64,000 nt of DNA, taken from the NCBI GenBank assembly GCA_947493695.1, contig CANLSF010000005.1, positions 372,001 through 436,000 on the forward strand. Reading direction: 5' to 3'. The DNA is from an uncultured Kiloniellaceae bacterium (lineage in GTDB: Bacteria; Pseudomonadota; Alphaproteobacteria; Kiloniellales; Kiloniellaceae). This document shows positions 42,957 through 51,961 of this stretch, piece by piece. The notes beneath the pieces are model-generated. The model searched no databases, was not told the origin of the DNA, and saw only the letters and a program-made list of their open reading frames with translations. Numbering within the stretch: position 1 is the stretch's first letter; every line of letters begins with the position of its first letter. The position numbers and the translations under genes were made by a program.

Positions 42957-43846
42957 CAGGCGCCTCCGCCGGTTTGCAGTGGTGCGGATGTCCCGGTTGA
43001 CTTGGGTGTCCGTGTGGAGCGGTTGATCAGCCAGGTCGCCAGAAGCAGCACGCCCGTTGTGATCACAATCAGCACCATGCCCGCCGCCGCTGCACCGGAC
43101 CAGTTGAAGAGCGGGGAAATCATGTCGCGAATCGCAACACCGAGCATTTGCACGCGGCGCCCGCCCAGTAAAAGCGGTATGGCAAAAGCGCTGGCGTTGT
43201 AGGCGAAGACAATCGAAGCGGCGCTGACCAAACCGGGCCGTAACAATGGCAGGATGACATCGTAGAACACGCGCCAGTTCCCGGCGCCCAGCGAACTCGC
43301 CGCCTCGAGATACTCCCGCGAAATTGCCCGCGATGCGCTGAGGATCGGAAAGACGGCCAGCGGTATGGCGGTTTGAATCAGGCCAAGCAGAACGCCGGTT
43401 TCGTTAAACAGCAACAGGATTGGGCGCGAGATCAAACCGCTTTCCCGCAACGCCGTGTTCAGCACGCCGCTTGGCCCGAGCAGGATGATCCAGCCATAGG
43501 ACTGAATCAGAAGATTCAGGATCATAGGCAGCAGAATGGTCACAGTCAGCACACGGCGAACCACCGCACCGCGCACACTGGCGATCACCAGAGCAATCGG
43601 AACCGCAAGGATGAGGACAACGAGGGTGCTGAGGGCCGCAAGCTTTACCGTGACCCAGATCGAGCGCAGAAAAAAGGGTTCCGCCAGCTCGAAATATGCC
43701 TGTAGCGAAAACCCGCTGATCCTGCCGCTCTCGCCGGAAACCGAAAATCTGAAGATGTAAAAACAAGCGCCCAGAAAGGGCGCGATCGCGATAATGGCCG
43801 GTAGCGAAAGCGCAAACGACCTCAGTGACGAATGACGTGGGTCCAC
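42956..43846 (-). CDS. ABC transporter permease, PotB-type
   Basis: Inner-membrane permease of 296 aa with six helices. The EAA loop reads SREYLEAASSLGAGNWRVFYDVILPLLRPGLVSA. It follows the binding-protein gene after a strong intergenic terminator and precedes the PotC-type gene. Confidence 0.94.
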   Translation of the reverse strand: MDPRHSSLRSFALSLPAIIAIAPFLGACFYIFRFSVSGESGRISGFSLQAYFELAEPFFLRSIWVTVKLAALSTLVVLILAVPIALVIASVRGAVVRRVLTVTILLPMILNLLIQSYGWIILLGPSGVLNTALRESGLISRPILLLFNETGVLLGLIQTAIPLAVFPILSASRAISREYLEAASSLGAGNWRVFYDVILPLLRPGLVSAASIVFAYNASAFAIPLLLGGRRVQMLGVAIRDMISPLFNWSGAAAAGMVLIVITTGVLLLATWLINRSTRTPKSTGTSAPLQTGGGA

Positions 43847-43860
43847 CAGACCTTGCTCCT

Positions 43861-43906
43861 AAAAAAAAGAGCGCCATTCCCTTCCCCCCAGAACGGAATG
43901 GCGCTC
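43861..43906 (-). terminator. Intrinsic terminator between binding-protein and permease genes
   Basis: On the reverse strand GAGCGCCATTCC pairs perfectly with GGAATGGCGCTC and is followed by eight Ts. Because it lies inside the operon, it must be partly read through and would give excess binding protein over permease. Confidence 0.88.
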
Positions 43907-43921
43907 ACTGCGGGAGACGAA

Positions 43922-45013
43922 TTAAGCTAAGGTCTGGGTGTAGCGCTTAATCCAATCTTCGCGCACGTCGGCAATGAACTCTTTGTCATGCACAATCGCT
44001 TTGTCGCCAAGCTGCTCCGGCTTGATGATGAAGGGGCTGGCCTTCGCCGCCGCAGACATCTCCGCCTTCTGATTGATCGGACCATTGAGGACGGCTTCCG
44101 CCATCACGCCCTGCACCTTTGCGTCCAGGGTGTAGTTCATGAAGGCATGCACGACGTCATCTTCACCGGGCTTTGCCTTGGGCATGATGGTGTACATGAG
44201 ATCGGCGAAGAAACCCTCCTCGACATCATAGGTCGCGCCCATGTTCGAGTTCGCGGGGTCGGCCAGTTCCTTGGCGAAGAAGGCCGGGGCGTACACGCCA
44301 CCAATATCCAGTGCGTCCGAGCGGAAGAGCTCCACCAGCTGCGTCGGGTTTTCGCCGAAGGTCAGCAGGCGATTGCGAAGCTCGCCAAGTTTCGCCAGGG
44401 CGGCGTCCGCATCGCGGCCGTCGCCGCCGAGCATGCGCGAGGTCGCAAAGATGGTGTCGAGTGCGTCGGTCCAGGTCGCGGGCGGCAGGAACAGACGATC
44501 GGCGTACTGCTCGTCCCACATTTCAGCGTAACTGGTCGGGGGCGACTTGAAGGTCTTGGTGTTGTAAACCAGCCCGCCGGTCCAGAGCAGATAGCCGATG
44601 CCGTGACCGTCAGCGCCGGTACGGAAGCGCGGATCGACATCCTGAAGATTGGGGAGTTGATTGAGATCCGGCTTCGCCAGCAATCCGTCCTTCGACAGTT
44701 CGACTGCGCCAACGCCTGCCAGGGTGATCACATCATACTGCGCCCGTCCGCCGGACGCCCGCAGTTTCGCGACCATCTCAGACGTGCTGCCGGTCCGGTC
44801 GGCAATGACCTTCGCGCCGGTCGCCTCTTCAAACGGCTTTGCAATGTGATTGAGGATGGCCAGACCGGTGTTGTCGGACCAGGTCAGAAGCCTGACCGTT
44901 TTTCCCTCGAAACGTTTGTGGCCAGCCGCCGAAACGATTGAAGGCATAGCCAGAGCCGCCGTAACCCCGGCGCCCGTTTTCAAGAGCCCGCGTCTGGTGA
45001 AACGCACAGACAT
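43922..45013 (-). CDS. ABC transporter substrate-binding protein, PotD/F-type
   Basis: Periplasmic protein of 363 aa. The leader FTRRGLLKTGAGVTAALAMPSIVSAAG has twin Arg, so Tat export is possible. The mature part VRLLTWSDNTGLAILNHIAKPFEEATGAKV is typical of spermidine/putrescine-type binding proteins. First gene of the importer; upstream (45143-45170) lies the palindrome shared with the LysR/ureohydrolase promoter. Confidence 0.93.
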   Translation of the reverse strand: MSVRFTRRGLLKTGAGVTAALAMPSIVSAAGHKRFEGKTVRLLTWSDNTGLAILNHIAKPFEEATGAKVIADRTGSTSEMVAKLRASGGRAQYDVITLAGVGAVELSKDGLLAKPDLNQLPNLQDVDPRFRTGADGHGIGYLLWTGGLVYNTKTFKSPPTSYAEMWDEQYADRLFLPPATWTDALDTIFATSRMLGGDGRDADAALAKLGELRNRLLTFGENPTQLVELFRSDALDIGGVYAPAFFAKELADPANSNMGATYDVEEGFFADLMYTIMPKAKPGEDDVVHAFMNYTLDAKVQGVMAEAVLNGPINQKAEMSAAAKASPFIIKPEQLGDKAIVHDKEFIADVREDWIKRYTQTLA

Positions 45014-45142
45014 AATATTTTCCCCTTCGTGTACCCTGCTTGAAGTCGATTTTTTTCCGTCTCTATCCGCAAAGGGATAGGAGACCGCATTGACGCCATA
45101 AGTCGCAGAGAAACGCAGGAGCGAAAATATCTATGAAACAAA

Positions 45143-45170
45143 TTTTTGTTTGATAAAAATCAAACAAAAA
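45143..45170. promoter_or_regulatory. Palindromic operator upstream of the polyamine-type importer operon
   Basis: TTTTTGTTTGAT and ATCAAACAAAAA are perfect 12-bp arms with a 4-nt AAAA centre, ~130 bp upstream of the binding-protein start. The core TGTTTGAT-N4-ATCAAACA equals the site at 39864-39883. Suggests common LysR control. Confidence 0.78.
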
Positions 45171-45253
45171 CCGGAAATCATGCCGAAACTGCATGTTATT
45201 TGAGCATGAAGTGATCAGAATACGAGCATCGCAGATGGCTCATACCGGCTTCA

Positions 45254-45700
45254 TCAACGCTCGGGCGCTTCGTAAATTTCCGGGTTATGCAGTTCCATGA
45301 ACTTCTCCGGCACCTTCAAGGGTGTGAAGCCAAATTTCTTGTAGAGTTCCTGGGCATCCGCCGTGACCAGTAACCAGCGGCGGATCACCTGCAGGTCGGG
45401 GTGAGCCAGAATGCACTCCATCATCCACTTGCTGAGGCCGCGCCCCCGGCAATCTTTGAGAATGAAAACATCTTTCAGATAGGCCACTGACGCAAAATCC
45501 GAAACCACACGGCCAAAGCCGATCTGACGTTCTTCTTCAAACAGACCAAAGCAGAGCGAATGCTTCACAGCCCGATCAAAAGTCTCCCGCGTCATGCCTC
45601 GCGCCCAATAACTCTCCTCCGAGATGAAGCGGAAGAGCACCTCCATGTCGAAACAGGCGACGTCGGTTGTTAGCCTGTAACTTTCTTTCTGCCACTCCAT
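45254..45700 (-). CDS. GNAT acetyltransferase
   Basis: Small acetyltransferase of 148 aa. RVVSDFASVAYLKDVFILKDCRGRGLSKWMMECILAH carries the acetyl-CoA motif (R-G-R-G-L), and YKKFGFTPL ends the fold. Acceptor unknown. Stands alone behind the importer operon. Confidence 0.9.
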   Translation of the reverse strand: MEWQKESYRLTTDVACFDMEVLFRFISEESYWARGMTRETFDRAVKHSLCFGLFEEERQIGFGRVVSDFASVAYLKDVFILKDCRGRGLSKWMMECILAHPDLQVIRRWLLVTADAQELYKKFGFTPLKVPEKFMELHNPEIYEAPER

Positions 45701-45837
45701 CTTATGCGCGCCTTTTTCCTTTCAGCCTGCCGACAGAGATATCAGATCGCGATTATCTTGAGGACTCTGAATGCATTAGTTGGCCGCAACGCACGTCAGA
45801 TTGATTTTCCGACTTTTTGATTCCGTCCAAACCTGGA

Positions 45838-46410
45838 TCAGTTGGAAAAAACATGCAAATACCAATCGCCCTTGATATTTCGATATCCGCTTAGTTGACG
45901 CGTTGGATGGTTCGTCTCCGGAAGCGGCAACTCGAGACTGTCAAGGAGCGGCTCGGGGGCTGTCGGCCTGAATTTATAATTTCTTTTTGTTCCGACCGTG
46001 ACAAAACCTGATCCGTAGTAGTGAATACTGACACCACCAAAACCTTTATAAGTATCTATGAATATTTCGTCGAGGCCGATTTGATTCGCCAAAACGATAT
46101 ACTCTTCCATGCGACCGATCGTGATTAGATCTTTGGGCCCGGTTCTAGGGTCCACTTCATACGATGTTGCCAAGCGCCCATTTATCAACTCGCTGTCTCT
46201 GACGAAGATCTGAATATGACAGTTCTCTTCATCGACTTTAAGGGCGACACACTGCGCAAGATCGCTCTCCATCATTTCGGCAATCTTGTTGAACTTCTCC
46301 TCATGAGCTTCGAAGCGTTGGATTGCTTCTTCGTCGGAGATGTCCGAAAAATCACCACAGCCAAATAAAAAACCTGCGCACAACAGCATTGCGGCCAGTC
46401 TTAAATTCAT
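45838..46410 (-). CDS. Hypothetical lipoprotein
   Basis: Exported 190-aa protein. The start at 46410 follows GGGAATCTTTTGT and gives a signal peptide with lipobox LFGC/G. The mature part begins with acidic helices (EEAIQRFEAHEEKFNKIAEMMESDL) and has a beta-rich C-terminus (GFGGVSIHYYGSGFVTVGTKRNYKF). Two Cys (CVALKV, NCHIQI) may pair. No family recognised. Confidence 0.72.
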   Translation of the reverse strand: MNLRLAAMLLCAGFLFGCGDFSDISDEEAIQRFEAHEEKFNKIAEMMESDLAQCVALKVDEENCHIQIFVRDSELINGRLATSYEVDPRTGPKDLITIGRMEEYIVLANQIGLDEIFIDTYKGFGGVSIHYYGSGFVTVGTKRNYKFRPTAPEPLLDSLELPLPETNHPTRQLSGYRNIKGDWYLHVFSN

Positions 46411-46508
46411 ACAAAAGATTCCCAAAAGAAGAGCTTGAAAGTGTAAATTTAGGTAATTGATCCAGTCCTTGGTAGAGGCTTGGCAAATACAAAGTCAGGA
46501 TGAACTGC

Positions 46509-47030
46509 CTAGCTGTCATCCAGAGAAAACAGCTCTGTTTTGCATTTCCGTGCAGCGCCCAACTCTTCACTGGTTAATTCCCGCCCAGTCCAGATGCAAC
46601 CGCGGCATGCACCAGCGTGTTCAACCAACTCCAAGAGTGCCCGGTGTTCGACTTTTGTCAGCCCACCCTCCAGCATTTCCAGCGGATGCATGACCAGCAC
46701 AGGGTTGAAGAATTGCCTTCGCCCCATGACTCTGCGGATGGCTTGTGTAAGCAGTTCGCCTGCCGCTTCAAAGTCGCTGATAATCGAACGCGGATGATTA
46801 AGAGGCTCAACGAGTTCGAGAGCATCAGGGTCCAGCGAGACCGCTTCGCCGGCACTCTGACCGACTGCAATAACCCTACGCCTCTCATTTAGTTTTGTGA
46901 TTGCAAGTGCCGCGACGTCTCGCCATTCCCTGCCATCACCTACAACACGCAGATGCAATTCCCGTCGTCGCATTCGAACGTAGATAACATCGTGGGGAAG
47001 CAAATCGAGTAAGAAATCACCAAGGCTCAC
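46509..47030 (-). CDS. MreB-like short protein (actin-like N-terminal domain only)
   Basis: About 173 aa from a GTG at 47030 (the frame extends upstream to 47144, but that would overlap the deaminase). The sequence VIAVGQSAGEAV, PRSIISDFEAAGELLTQAIRRVMGRRQFF, PVLVMHPLEMLEGGLTKVEHRALLELVEHAGA follows the order VAVGEEAK, DFEVTEKMLKYFIRKVHGR, VVICVPTGVTQVERRAI of MreB. The ATP-binding second half of MreB is absent, so filament formation as in MreB is unlikely. It may be a degenerate paralogue or a regulator; start and function are uncertain. Confidence 0.6.
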   Translation of the reverse strand: MSLGDFLLDLLPHDVIYVRMRRRELHLRVVGDGREWRDVAALAITKLNERRRVIAVGQSAGEAVSLDPDALELVEPLNHPRSIISDFEAAGELLTQAIRRVMGRRQFFNPVLVMHPLEMLEGGLTKVEHRALLELVEHAGACRGCIWTGRELTSEELGAARKCKTELFSLDDS

Positions 47031-47094
47031 AAGCAACACCCAAATCGCGTCAAGAAGGTCGGATGCATATGACTTCCGACAGCTTACAGAGCTG

Positions 47095-48378
47095 TCATGC
47101 AGAACGACCGAAGAGAAAATCCACCTCACGCTTCTCCCCACCAAGATCCAGCTTCGCGGTCGCGGGCGGCATTTCCGAGATCACCTTGCCGCGTCGGATG
47201 ACATGGAGACGATTGGCTTTCAGGCGCAGGGCTTCGACCTCGTCGCGGGCCTGCAGGATGACCATGTCGGCGTTGCTGCCTTTCTCAAGCCCGTAGCCTT
47301 CAAGGTGCATGGTCTCTGCACCGCGCTGGGTGACCGAGCGAAACATTTCACGCATCTGGTCCATGCCGGTCATCTGGCCGACATGCAGCGCCATGGAGGC
47401 GACCTCGAGCATGTCGTGGCTGCCCAGGCTATACCAGGGGTCCATGACGCAATCATGGCCTAGCGCAACAGGCACACCGGCGGCGATCAGTTCCTTCACA
47501 CGGGTCATGCCCCGGCGTTTCGGGTAACTGTCGTGGCGGCCCTGAATGGTGATGTTGATCAGCGGGTTGGCTATCGCAGTCACCCCCGCCTCGGCGATCA
47601 GGGGGATCAGCTTACTGACGTAGTAGTTATCCATGGAATGCATGGAGGTCAGGTGCGATCCGGCCACCCTGCCCTGCAGTCCCAGGCGTTGTGTCTCGTA
47701 GGAGAGGGATTCGATATGCCGGGAGTTGGGGTCGTCGGTTTCATCGCAATGCATATCGACCAACAGGCCGCGTTCGGCGGCGATCTCGCAAAGCTGACGC
47801 ACGGACTCCGCACCGTCGGACATAGTGCGCTCGAAGTGCGGAATACCGCCGACCACATCAACGCCTTTGTCGAGAGCGGTCTTGAGCTGGGCCTTGGCAT
47901 TAGGATCGCGCAGATAGCCATCTTGAGGAAAGGCAACCAGTTGCAGGTCGATATAGGGTTTGACCTCCTTCTGGATCTCCAGAAGCGCATCGACCGCCAG
48001 CAGGCGAGGGTCGCAGATATCCACGTGGCTGCGGATCGCCAGCGTACCCCGCGCGATGGACCAGCGGCAGAGCTCCCAGGCCCGCTGCTTGATGGCTTCG
48101 ACAGTCAGGTCTGGTTTCAGTTCGCCCCAAAGCGCGATGCCTTCCAGGAGGGTCCCGCTCTCGTTCACGCGCGGCAGACCGAAGCTTAGCGTCGCGTCCA
48201 TGTGGAAATGACTGTCGACGAAAGGCGGTGTCACCAGCATACCGCCGGCATCGATCTCCTTCGCGGCAGCGGCGTCGAGCTTTGGTCCGGTTTCGACGAT
48301 CTTGCCGTTCTGACAGGCGATATCGGTCAGGTCTTTCTGACCGGGAAGCTTAGCGTTGCGGACGATCAGATCCAGCAT
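47095..48378 (-). CDS. Cytosine deaminase-like amidohydrolase
   Basis: Metal-dependent deaminase of 427 aa. The metal site HFHMD lies at ~57-61, and HCDETDDPNSRHIESL plus GHDCVMDPWYSLG are characteristic of CodA-type cytosine deaminases. It would convert cytosine or an analogue to uracil plus ammonia. Last gene of the operon SBP-ATPase-permease-permease-deaminase, so the importer probably brings in its substrate. The start at 48378 (MLDLIVRNAK) is favoured over an upstream frame to 48453 that overlaps the permease end. Confidence 0.92.
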   Translation of the reverse strand: MLDLIVRNAKLPGQKDLTDIACQNGKIVETGPKLDAAAAKEIDAGGMLVTPPFVDSHFHMDATLSFGLPRVNESGTLLEGIALWGELKPDLTVEAIKQRAWELCRWSIARGTLAIRSHVDICDPRLLAVDALLEIQKEVKPYIDLQLVAFPQDGYLRDPNAKAQLKTALDKGVDVVGGIPHFERTMSDGAESVRQLCEIAAERGLLVDMHCDETDDPNSRHIESLSYETQRLGLQGRVAGSHLTSMHSMDNYYVSKLIPLIAEAGVTAIANPLINITIQGRHDSYPKRRGMTRVKELIAAGVPVALGHDCVMDPWYSLGSHDMLEVASMALHVGQMTGMDQMREMFRSVTQRGAETMHLEGYGLEKGSNADMVILQARDEVEALRLKANRLHVIRRGKVISEMPPATAKLDLGGEKREVDFLFGRSA

Positions 48379-48397
48379 GACGTGTGTTCTCTCTCTT

Positions 48398-49345
48398 CTA
48401 AGCCCGGTCGCCGCGCCGGAAAGGTGCGAGTAACGCCTTGGGATAGGCTGCACGGCGCGCCATAACGACCATGGCCAGGATACTCAAAACATAGGGCGCC
48501 ATCAGGAAGAACTGATAGGGAATTGCCGCCCCGCCTGAGACCTGCTGCACACGAACCTGCAGAGCATCGATCCCGGCGAAAAGCAACGCGCCCAGCAGAG
48601 CCTTACCCGGTCGCCAGGAAGCAAAGATTACCAGCGCCACGCAGATCCAGCCACGCCCGTTGACCATCCCGAAGTAAAAGGCATCAAAGGCCGACATGGT
48701 CAGGAAAGCACCGCCCACCGACATCAGGGCCGAGCCAACCATAACCGCCCCCGTTCGTACGGCGAGCACGTCGATGCCCTGGGCTTCGACCGCCAGGGGG
48801 TTCTCTCCGGCCATGCGCACGGCAAGGCCGACCGGCGTGCGGTTCAGACCGTACCAGATGACCGCAACGCAGATCAGCGCCAGGTATGTCATGGGGGTCT
48901 GCGTAAAAACAGAGGGACCAATCACCGGCAGATCTGACAGAAGCGGGATGGCATAGGGTTGAAAGGGTTCGATCTTTGGCGGTGTTGTGGCATCCGGCAG
49001 CAGCATCCGGAACACAAAGTAGCTGAGCGACGAGGCCAACAGCGTAATCCCGATCCCGGTTACATGCTGGGACAAACCGAGATAAACCGTAAAGCCCGAG
49101 TGCAACAGACCGAACATCATCCCGATGAAGGCCGCGAAGGCCACACCGCCCCAAAGATCGCCGCCCTGGTAGACCCACATCCAACCGGCCATGGCCCCCA
49201 TGGTCATGATGCCTTCGATACCCAGGTTCAGCACCCCTGCCCGTTCGCAGATCAGCTCGCCCAGGGTGCCGAAAATCAGCGGCGTCGCGATGCGCAGGGT
49301 CGCCGCCCAAAAGCCGGTCGTCAGGAGGATCTCGAGAATATCCAT
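48398..49345 (-). CDS. ABC transporter permease (BMP/nucleoside type, second subunit)
   Basis: Permease of 315 aa with about eight helices. IATPLIFGTLGELICERAGVLNLGIEGIMTMGA is typical of nucleoside/branched-chain-like permeases in BMP systems (YufQ/NupQ type). It starts 6 nt after the first permease gene. The open frame continues upstream to 49771 inside that gene, but MDILEIL at 49345 is the natural start, with GAGAGGA directly before it. Confidence 0.93.
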   Translation of the reverse strand: MDILEILLTTGFWAATLRIATPLIFGTLGELICERAGVLNLGIEGIMTMGAMAGWMWVYQGGDLWGGVAFAAFIGMMFGLLHSGFTVYLGLSQHVTGIGITLLASSLSYFVFRMLLPDATTPPKIEPFQPYAIPLLSDLPVIGPSVFTQTPMTYLALICVAVIWYGLNRTPVGLAVRMAGENPLAVEAQGIDVLAVRTGAVMVGSALMSVGGAFLTMSAFDAFYFGMVNGRGWICVALVIFASWRPGKALLGALLFAGIDALQVRVQQVSGGAAIPYQFFLMAPYVLSILAMVVMARRAAYPKALLAPFRRGDRA

Positions 49346-49350
49346 TCCTC

Positions 49351-50400
49351 TCAACCCCGCCTGATCCGGAAGCGGACCAGCATCACGCTGACCAGCACAC
49401 AGAGAACGGAAGACGCCACCAGCACATCGGCCAGATAGGTCGGAATATTCACAGCCCGGCCCATGGAGTCCGCACCGACGTAAATGCCTGCGAGGAAGAA
49501 GGCCGAAACCACCACGCCGATGGGATGAAGCTGCGCCAGCATCGCCACGGCAATGCCTGTGTAGCCAAAGCCCGGCGAGAGATCGAGCGTCAGATAGCCC
49601 TTCAGCCCAATCACTTCGCCAACGCCGGCGATCCCGGCCAGACCGCCGGAGATCAAGGCGGTGCGGATAATCGTGCCGTTGACGTTGATACCCGAGAAAG
49701 CTGCGCCACGGGCATTCAGACCGACAGCCTTGATCTCGAAGCCCCAAACCGTAAAGCGCATCACCAGCCAAATTGCCAAGGCGGCAAGCAGCGCAATGAT
49801 CAGGCCCAGGTGCAGCCGGCTCTTTTCGAGTATTTTTGGCAATAGGCCTTCATCGATAATCGGCGCTGCCTGAGGCCAACCCAGCGACATGGGATCTTTC
49901 AGCGGGCCCTCGAGCAGATAATTCACGAACAGCAGGATGATGAAGTTGAGCAGCAGTGTGGTGACGACCTCATCGACGCGCAGTTTGTTCTTGATCAATG
50001 CGGGCACAACCAGGACCGCGCCCCCTGCCAGAGCGCCAGCGATCAACAGCACCGGAATCAAAAGGAACGCCGGCAGGTCGAGCGCTCCGGTCCCCAGCCA
50101 GGTTGCTGCCAAGGCCCCCATATAGAGCTGCCCTTCACCGCCGATATTCCAGAGTTTCGCCCGGAAAGCGACAGCCGCAGCAAGGCCGGTCAGGATCAAG
50201 GGGGTCGCCCGGGTCAGGGTCTCTGCCAAGGCAAAGCGCGAACCGACGGCTCCCTTCACCAGAAGCGCGTAAGCTTCAAGAACCGACTCGCCCGTCCAGG
50301 CAATCAGACCTGCACAGAGCACCAGTGCGGCGCCCACTGCCAAAATCGGTGCCATTCCTGCCAGCCAGATTGGGGGCGATTCTCGTAATTCCAGTCGCAT
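49351..50400 (-). CDS. ABC transporter permease (BMP/nucleoside type, first subunit)
   Basis: Permease of 349 aa. Family landmarks are TPLILTGLAAAVAFRAKLWNIGGEGQLYMGA and GYTGIAVAMLAQLHPIGVVVSAFFLAGIYVG. It shares one nucleotide with the ATPase gene end (TGATG) and precedes the second permease gene. Confidence 0.94.
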   Translation of the reverse strand: MRLELRESPPIWLAGMAPILAVGAALVLCAGLIAWTGESVLEAYALLVKGAVGSRFALAETLTRATPLILTGLAAAVAFRAKLWNIGGEGQLYMGALAATWLGTGALDLPAFLLIPVLLIAGALAGGAVLVVPALIKNKLRVDEVVTTLLLNFIILLFVNYLLEGPLKDPMSLGWPQAAPIIDEGLLPKILEKSRLHLGLIIALLAALAIWLVMRFTVWGFEIKAVGLNARGAAFSGINVNGTIIRTALISGGLAGIAGVGEVIGLKGYLTLDLSPGFGYTGIAVAMLAQLHPIGVVVSAFFLAGIYVGADSMGRAVNIPTYLADVLVASSVLCVLVSVMLVRFRIRRG

Positions 50401-51947
50401 CAGGCAGCAGCTCCCGCGTTATCCGGTCCCTGGGGGCCGGTTTGCGGATTATGGCCCGCCATCATTAATCCCAGCTCCCGCGGGCTGACCGTTTTCGCGT
50501 CCATCGTTGCGGAAACGCGCCCGTGATAGATCACCGCCACCCGGTCGGAGAGTGCGAGCAATTCCTCCAGGTCCTCGGTGATAAGAAGAACCCCCGCACC
50601 ACGCTCGCGTGCCGCAAGCAACTGACCATGCACGTATGCAATTGCCCCTTCATCCAGGCCACGCGCCGGCTGATTGGCCAGCACCAGACCGGGCTCACGC
50701 GAAAGCGCGCGGGCAAGGATCAATTTCTGCATATTGCCGCCGGAGAGCAGACGGGTCTCGGCATCCGGTCCGGGACAACGGACATCAAAGCGCTCGATCT
50801 GGGCCTCGGTTCGCGCTTTTGCCGCGGAATGATCGATCAGGCCGTGGCGCGAGATGGGACTCGCCCGCAGATCTTCACTGATCATGTTCTCCCAGATCGA
50901 CATTTCACCGATCACGCCCTCGGCGTGGCGGTCCTCAGGAATGCGTCCGACACCCAGTTTGACGACCTTCGCAGGGGTGGGATGCGTGAGCGTTTCACCG
51001 AACAGGGTCAGGCTGCCCTCATCGGGACGGCTCAGGCCGGAAATCAGTTCAGCCAACTGGACCTGACCGTTTCCGGACACACCGGCGATCCCCAGGACCT
51101 CGTGAGCACGAACCTGCAGGTTCACAGCATTGAGCCCAACGCCACCCGTCGCAGAACGCAGCGAAACATCCCTGATCGAGAGGACCGCATCTCCAGGCGC
51201 CATGGGGTCTGCCTTCGGACGCGTGACCGCATGCCCGACCATGGCCTCGGCCAGAATATGCCGGTCAGCACCTTCAGTCGGCATTTCATGTACGATTTTG
51301 CCGCGGCGCAGGACCATGACCCGGTCGCAAATCGCCAGAATTTCATTGAGTTTGTGCGAGATAAAAATAATTGAGAGCCCGCGTTCCACCAGCCGGCGCA
51401 GGGTATCGAAAAGCCCTTCCGTCTCCTGCGGAGTCAGGACGGCAGTCGGCTCGTCCATGATCAGGATTCGCGCATCCCTGTAGAGGGCTTTCAGGATCTC
51501 CACTCGCTGGCGCTCACCAACCGAGAGGTCGCCGACACGGGCATCCGGATCGACCGTCAGGCCATACTCGCTGGACATGGCGTCAAGACGGCTCCTGGCC
51601 GCTGCACGGCTCTGCCAGGGTCGCCAAAGGGACTCCGTACCCAACACGACGTTGTCGAGTACCGTCAGATTATCCGCCAGGGTAAAGTGCTGATGCACCA
51701 TGCCGATCCCGGCGGCAATCGCCGCATGGGGTGCGCCGGGCGGCAAAGCTTCGCCCTCGACCTCGACGTGGCCTTCATCAGCCACGTAATGGCCGAACAG
51801 GATATTCATCAGTGTGGTTTTACCCGCACCGTTCTCACCAAGAAGAGCCAGCACTTCTCCCCGGGCCAACGACAATGAAACACTGTCGTTGGCCACGAGG
51901 GAGCCGAACCGCTTGGTGATGTTTTCCAAGCGTAATACAGCAGACAT
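50400..51947 (-). CDS. ABC transporter dual ATPase (BMP/nucleoside type)
   Basis: ATPase of 515 aa with two nucleotide-binding domains. The N-terminal domain has Walker A GENGAGKTT, MVHQHFTLADNLTVLDNV, signature LSVGERQRVEILKAL and Walker B LIMDEPTAVLT. The C-terminal domain has a degenerate Walker A (GIAGVSGNGQVQLAELI), signature LLSGGNMQKLILARAL and ANQPARGLDEGA (Walker B Glu replaced). This is the RbsA/YufO-like arrangement. Confidence 0.95.
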   Translation of the reverse strand: MSAVLRLENITKRFGSLVANDSVSLSLARGEVLALLGENGAGKTTLMNILFGHYVADEGHVEVEGEALPPGAPHAAIAAGIGMVHQHFTLADNLTVLDNVVLGTESLWRPWQSRAAARSRLDAMSSEYGLTVDPDARVGDLSVGERQRVEILKALYRDARILIMDEPTAVLTPQETEGLFDTLRRLVERGLSIIFISHKLNEILAICDRVMVLRRGKIVHEMPTEGADRHILAEAMVGHAVTRPKADPMAPGDAVLSIRDVSLRSATGGVGLNAVNLQVRAHEVLGIAGVSGNGQVQLAELISGLSRPDEGSLTLFGETLTHPTPAKVVKLGVGRIPEDRHAEGVIGEMSIWENMISEDLRASPISRHGLIDHSAAKARTEAQIERFDVRCPGPDAETRLLSGGNMQKLILARALSREPGLVLANQPARGLDEGAIAYVHGQLLAARERGAGVLLITEDLEELLALSDRVAVIYHGRVSATMDAKTVSPRELGLMMAGHNPQTGPQGPDNAGAAA

Positions 51948-51961
51948 TTTGAGGTTTTTCC

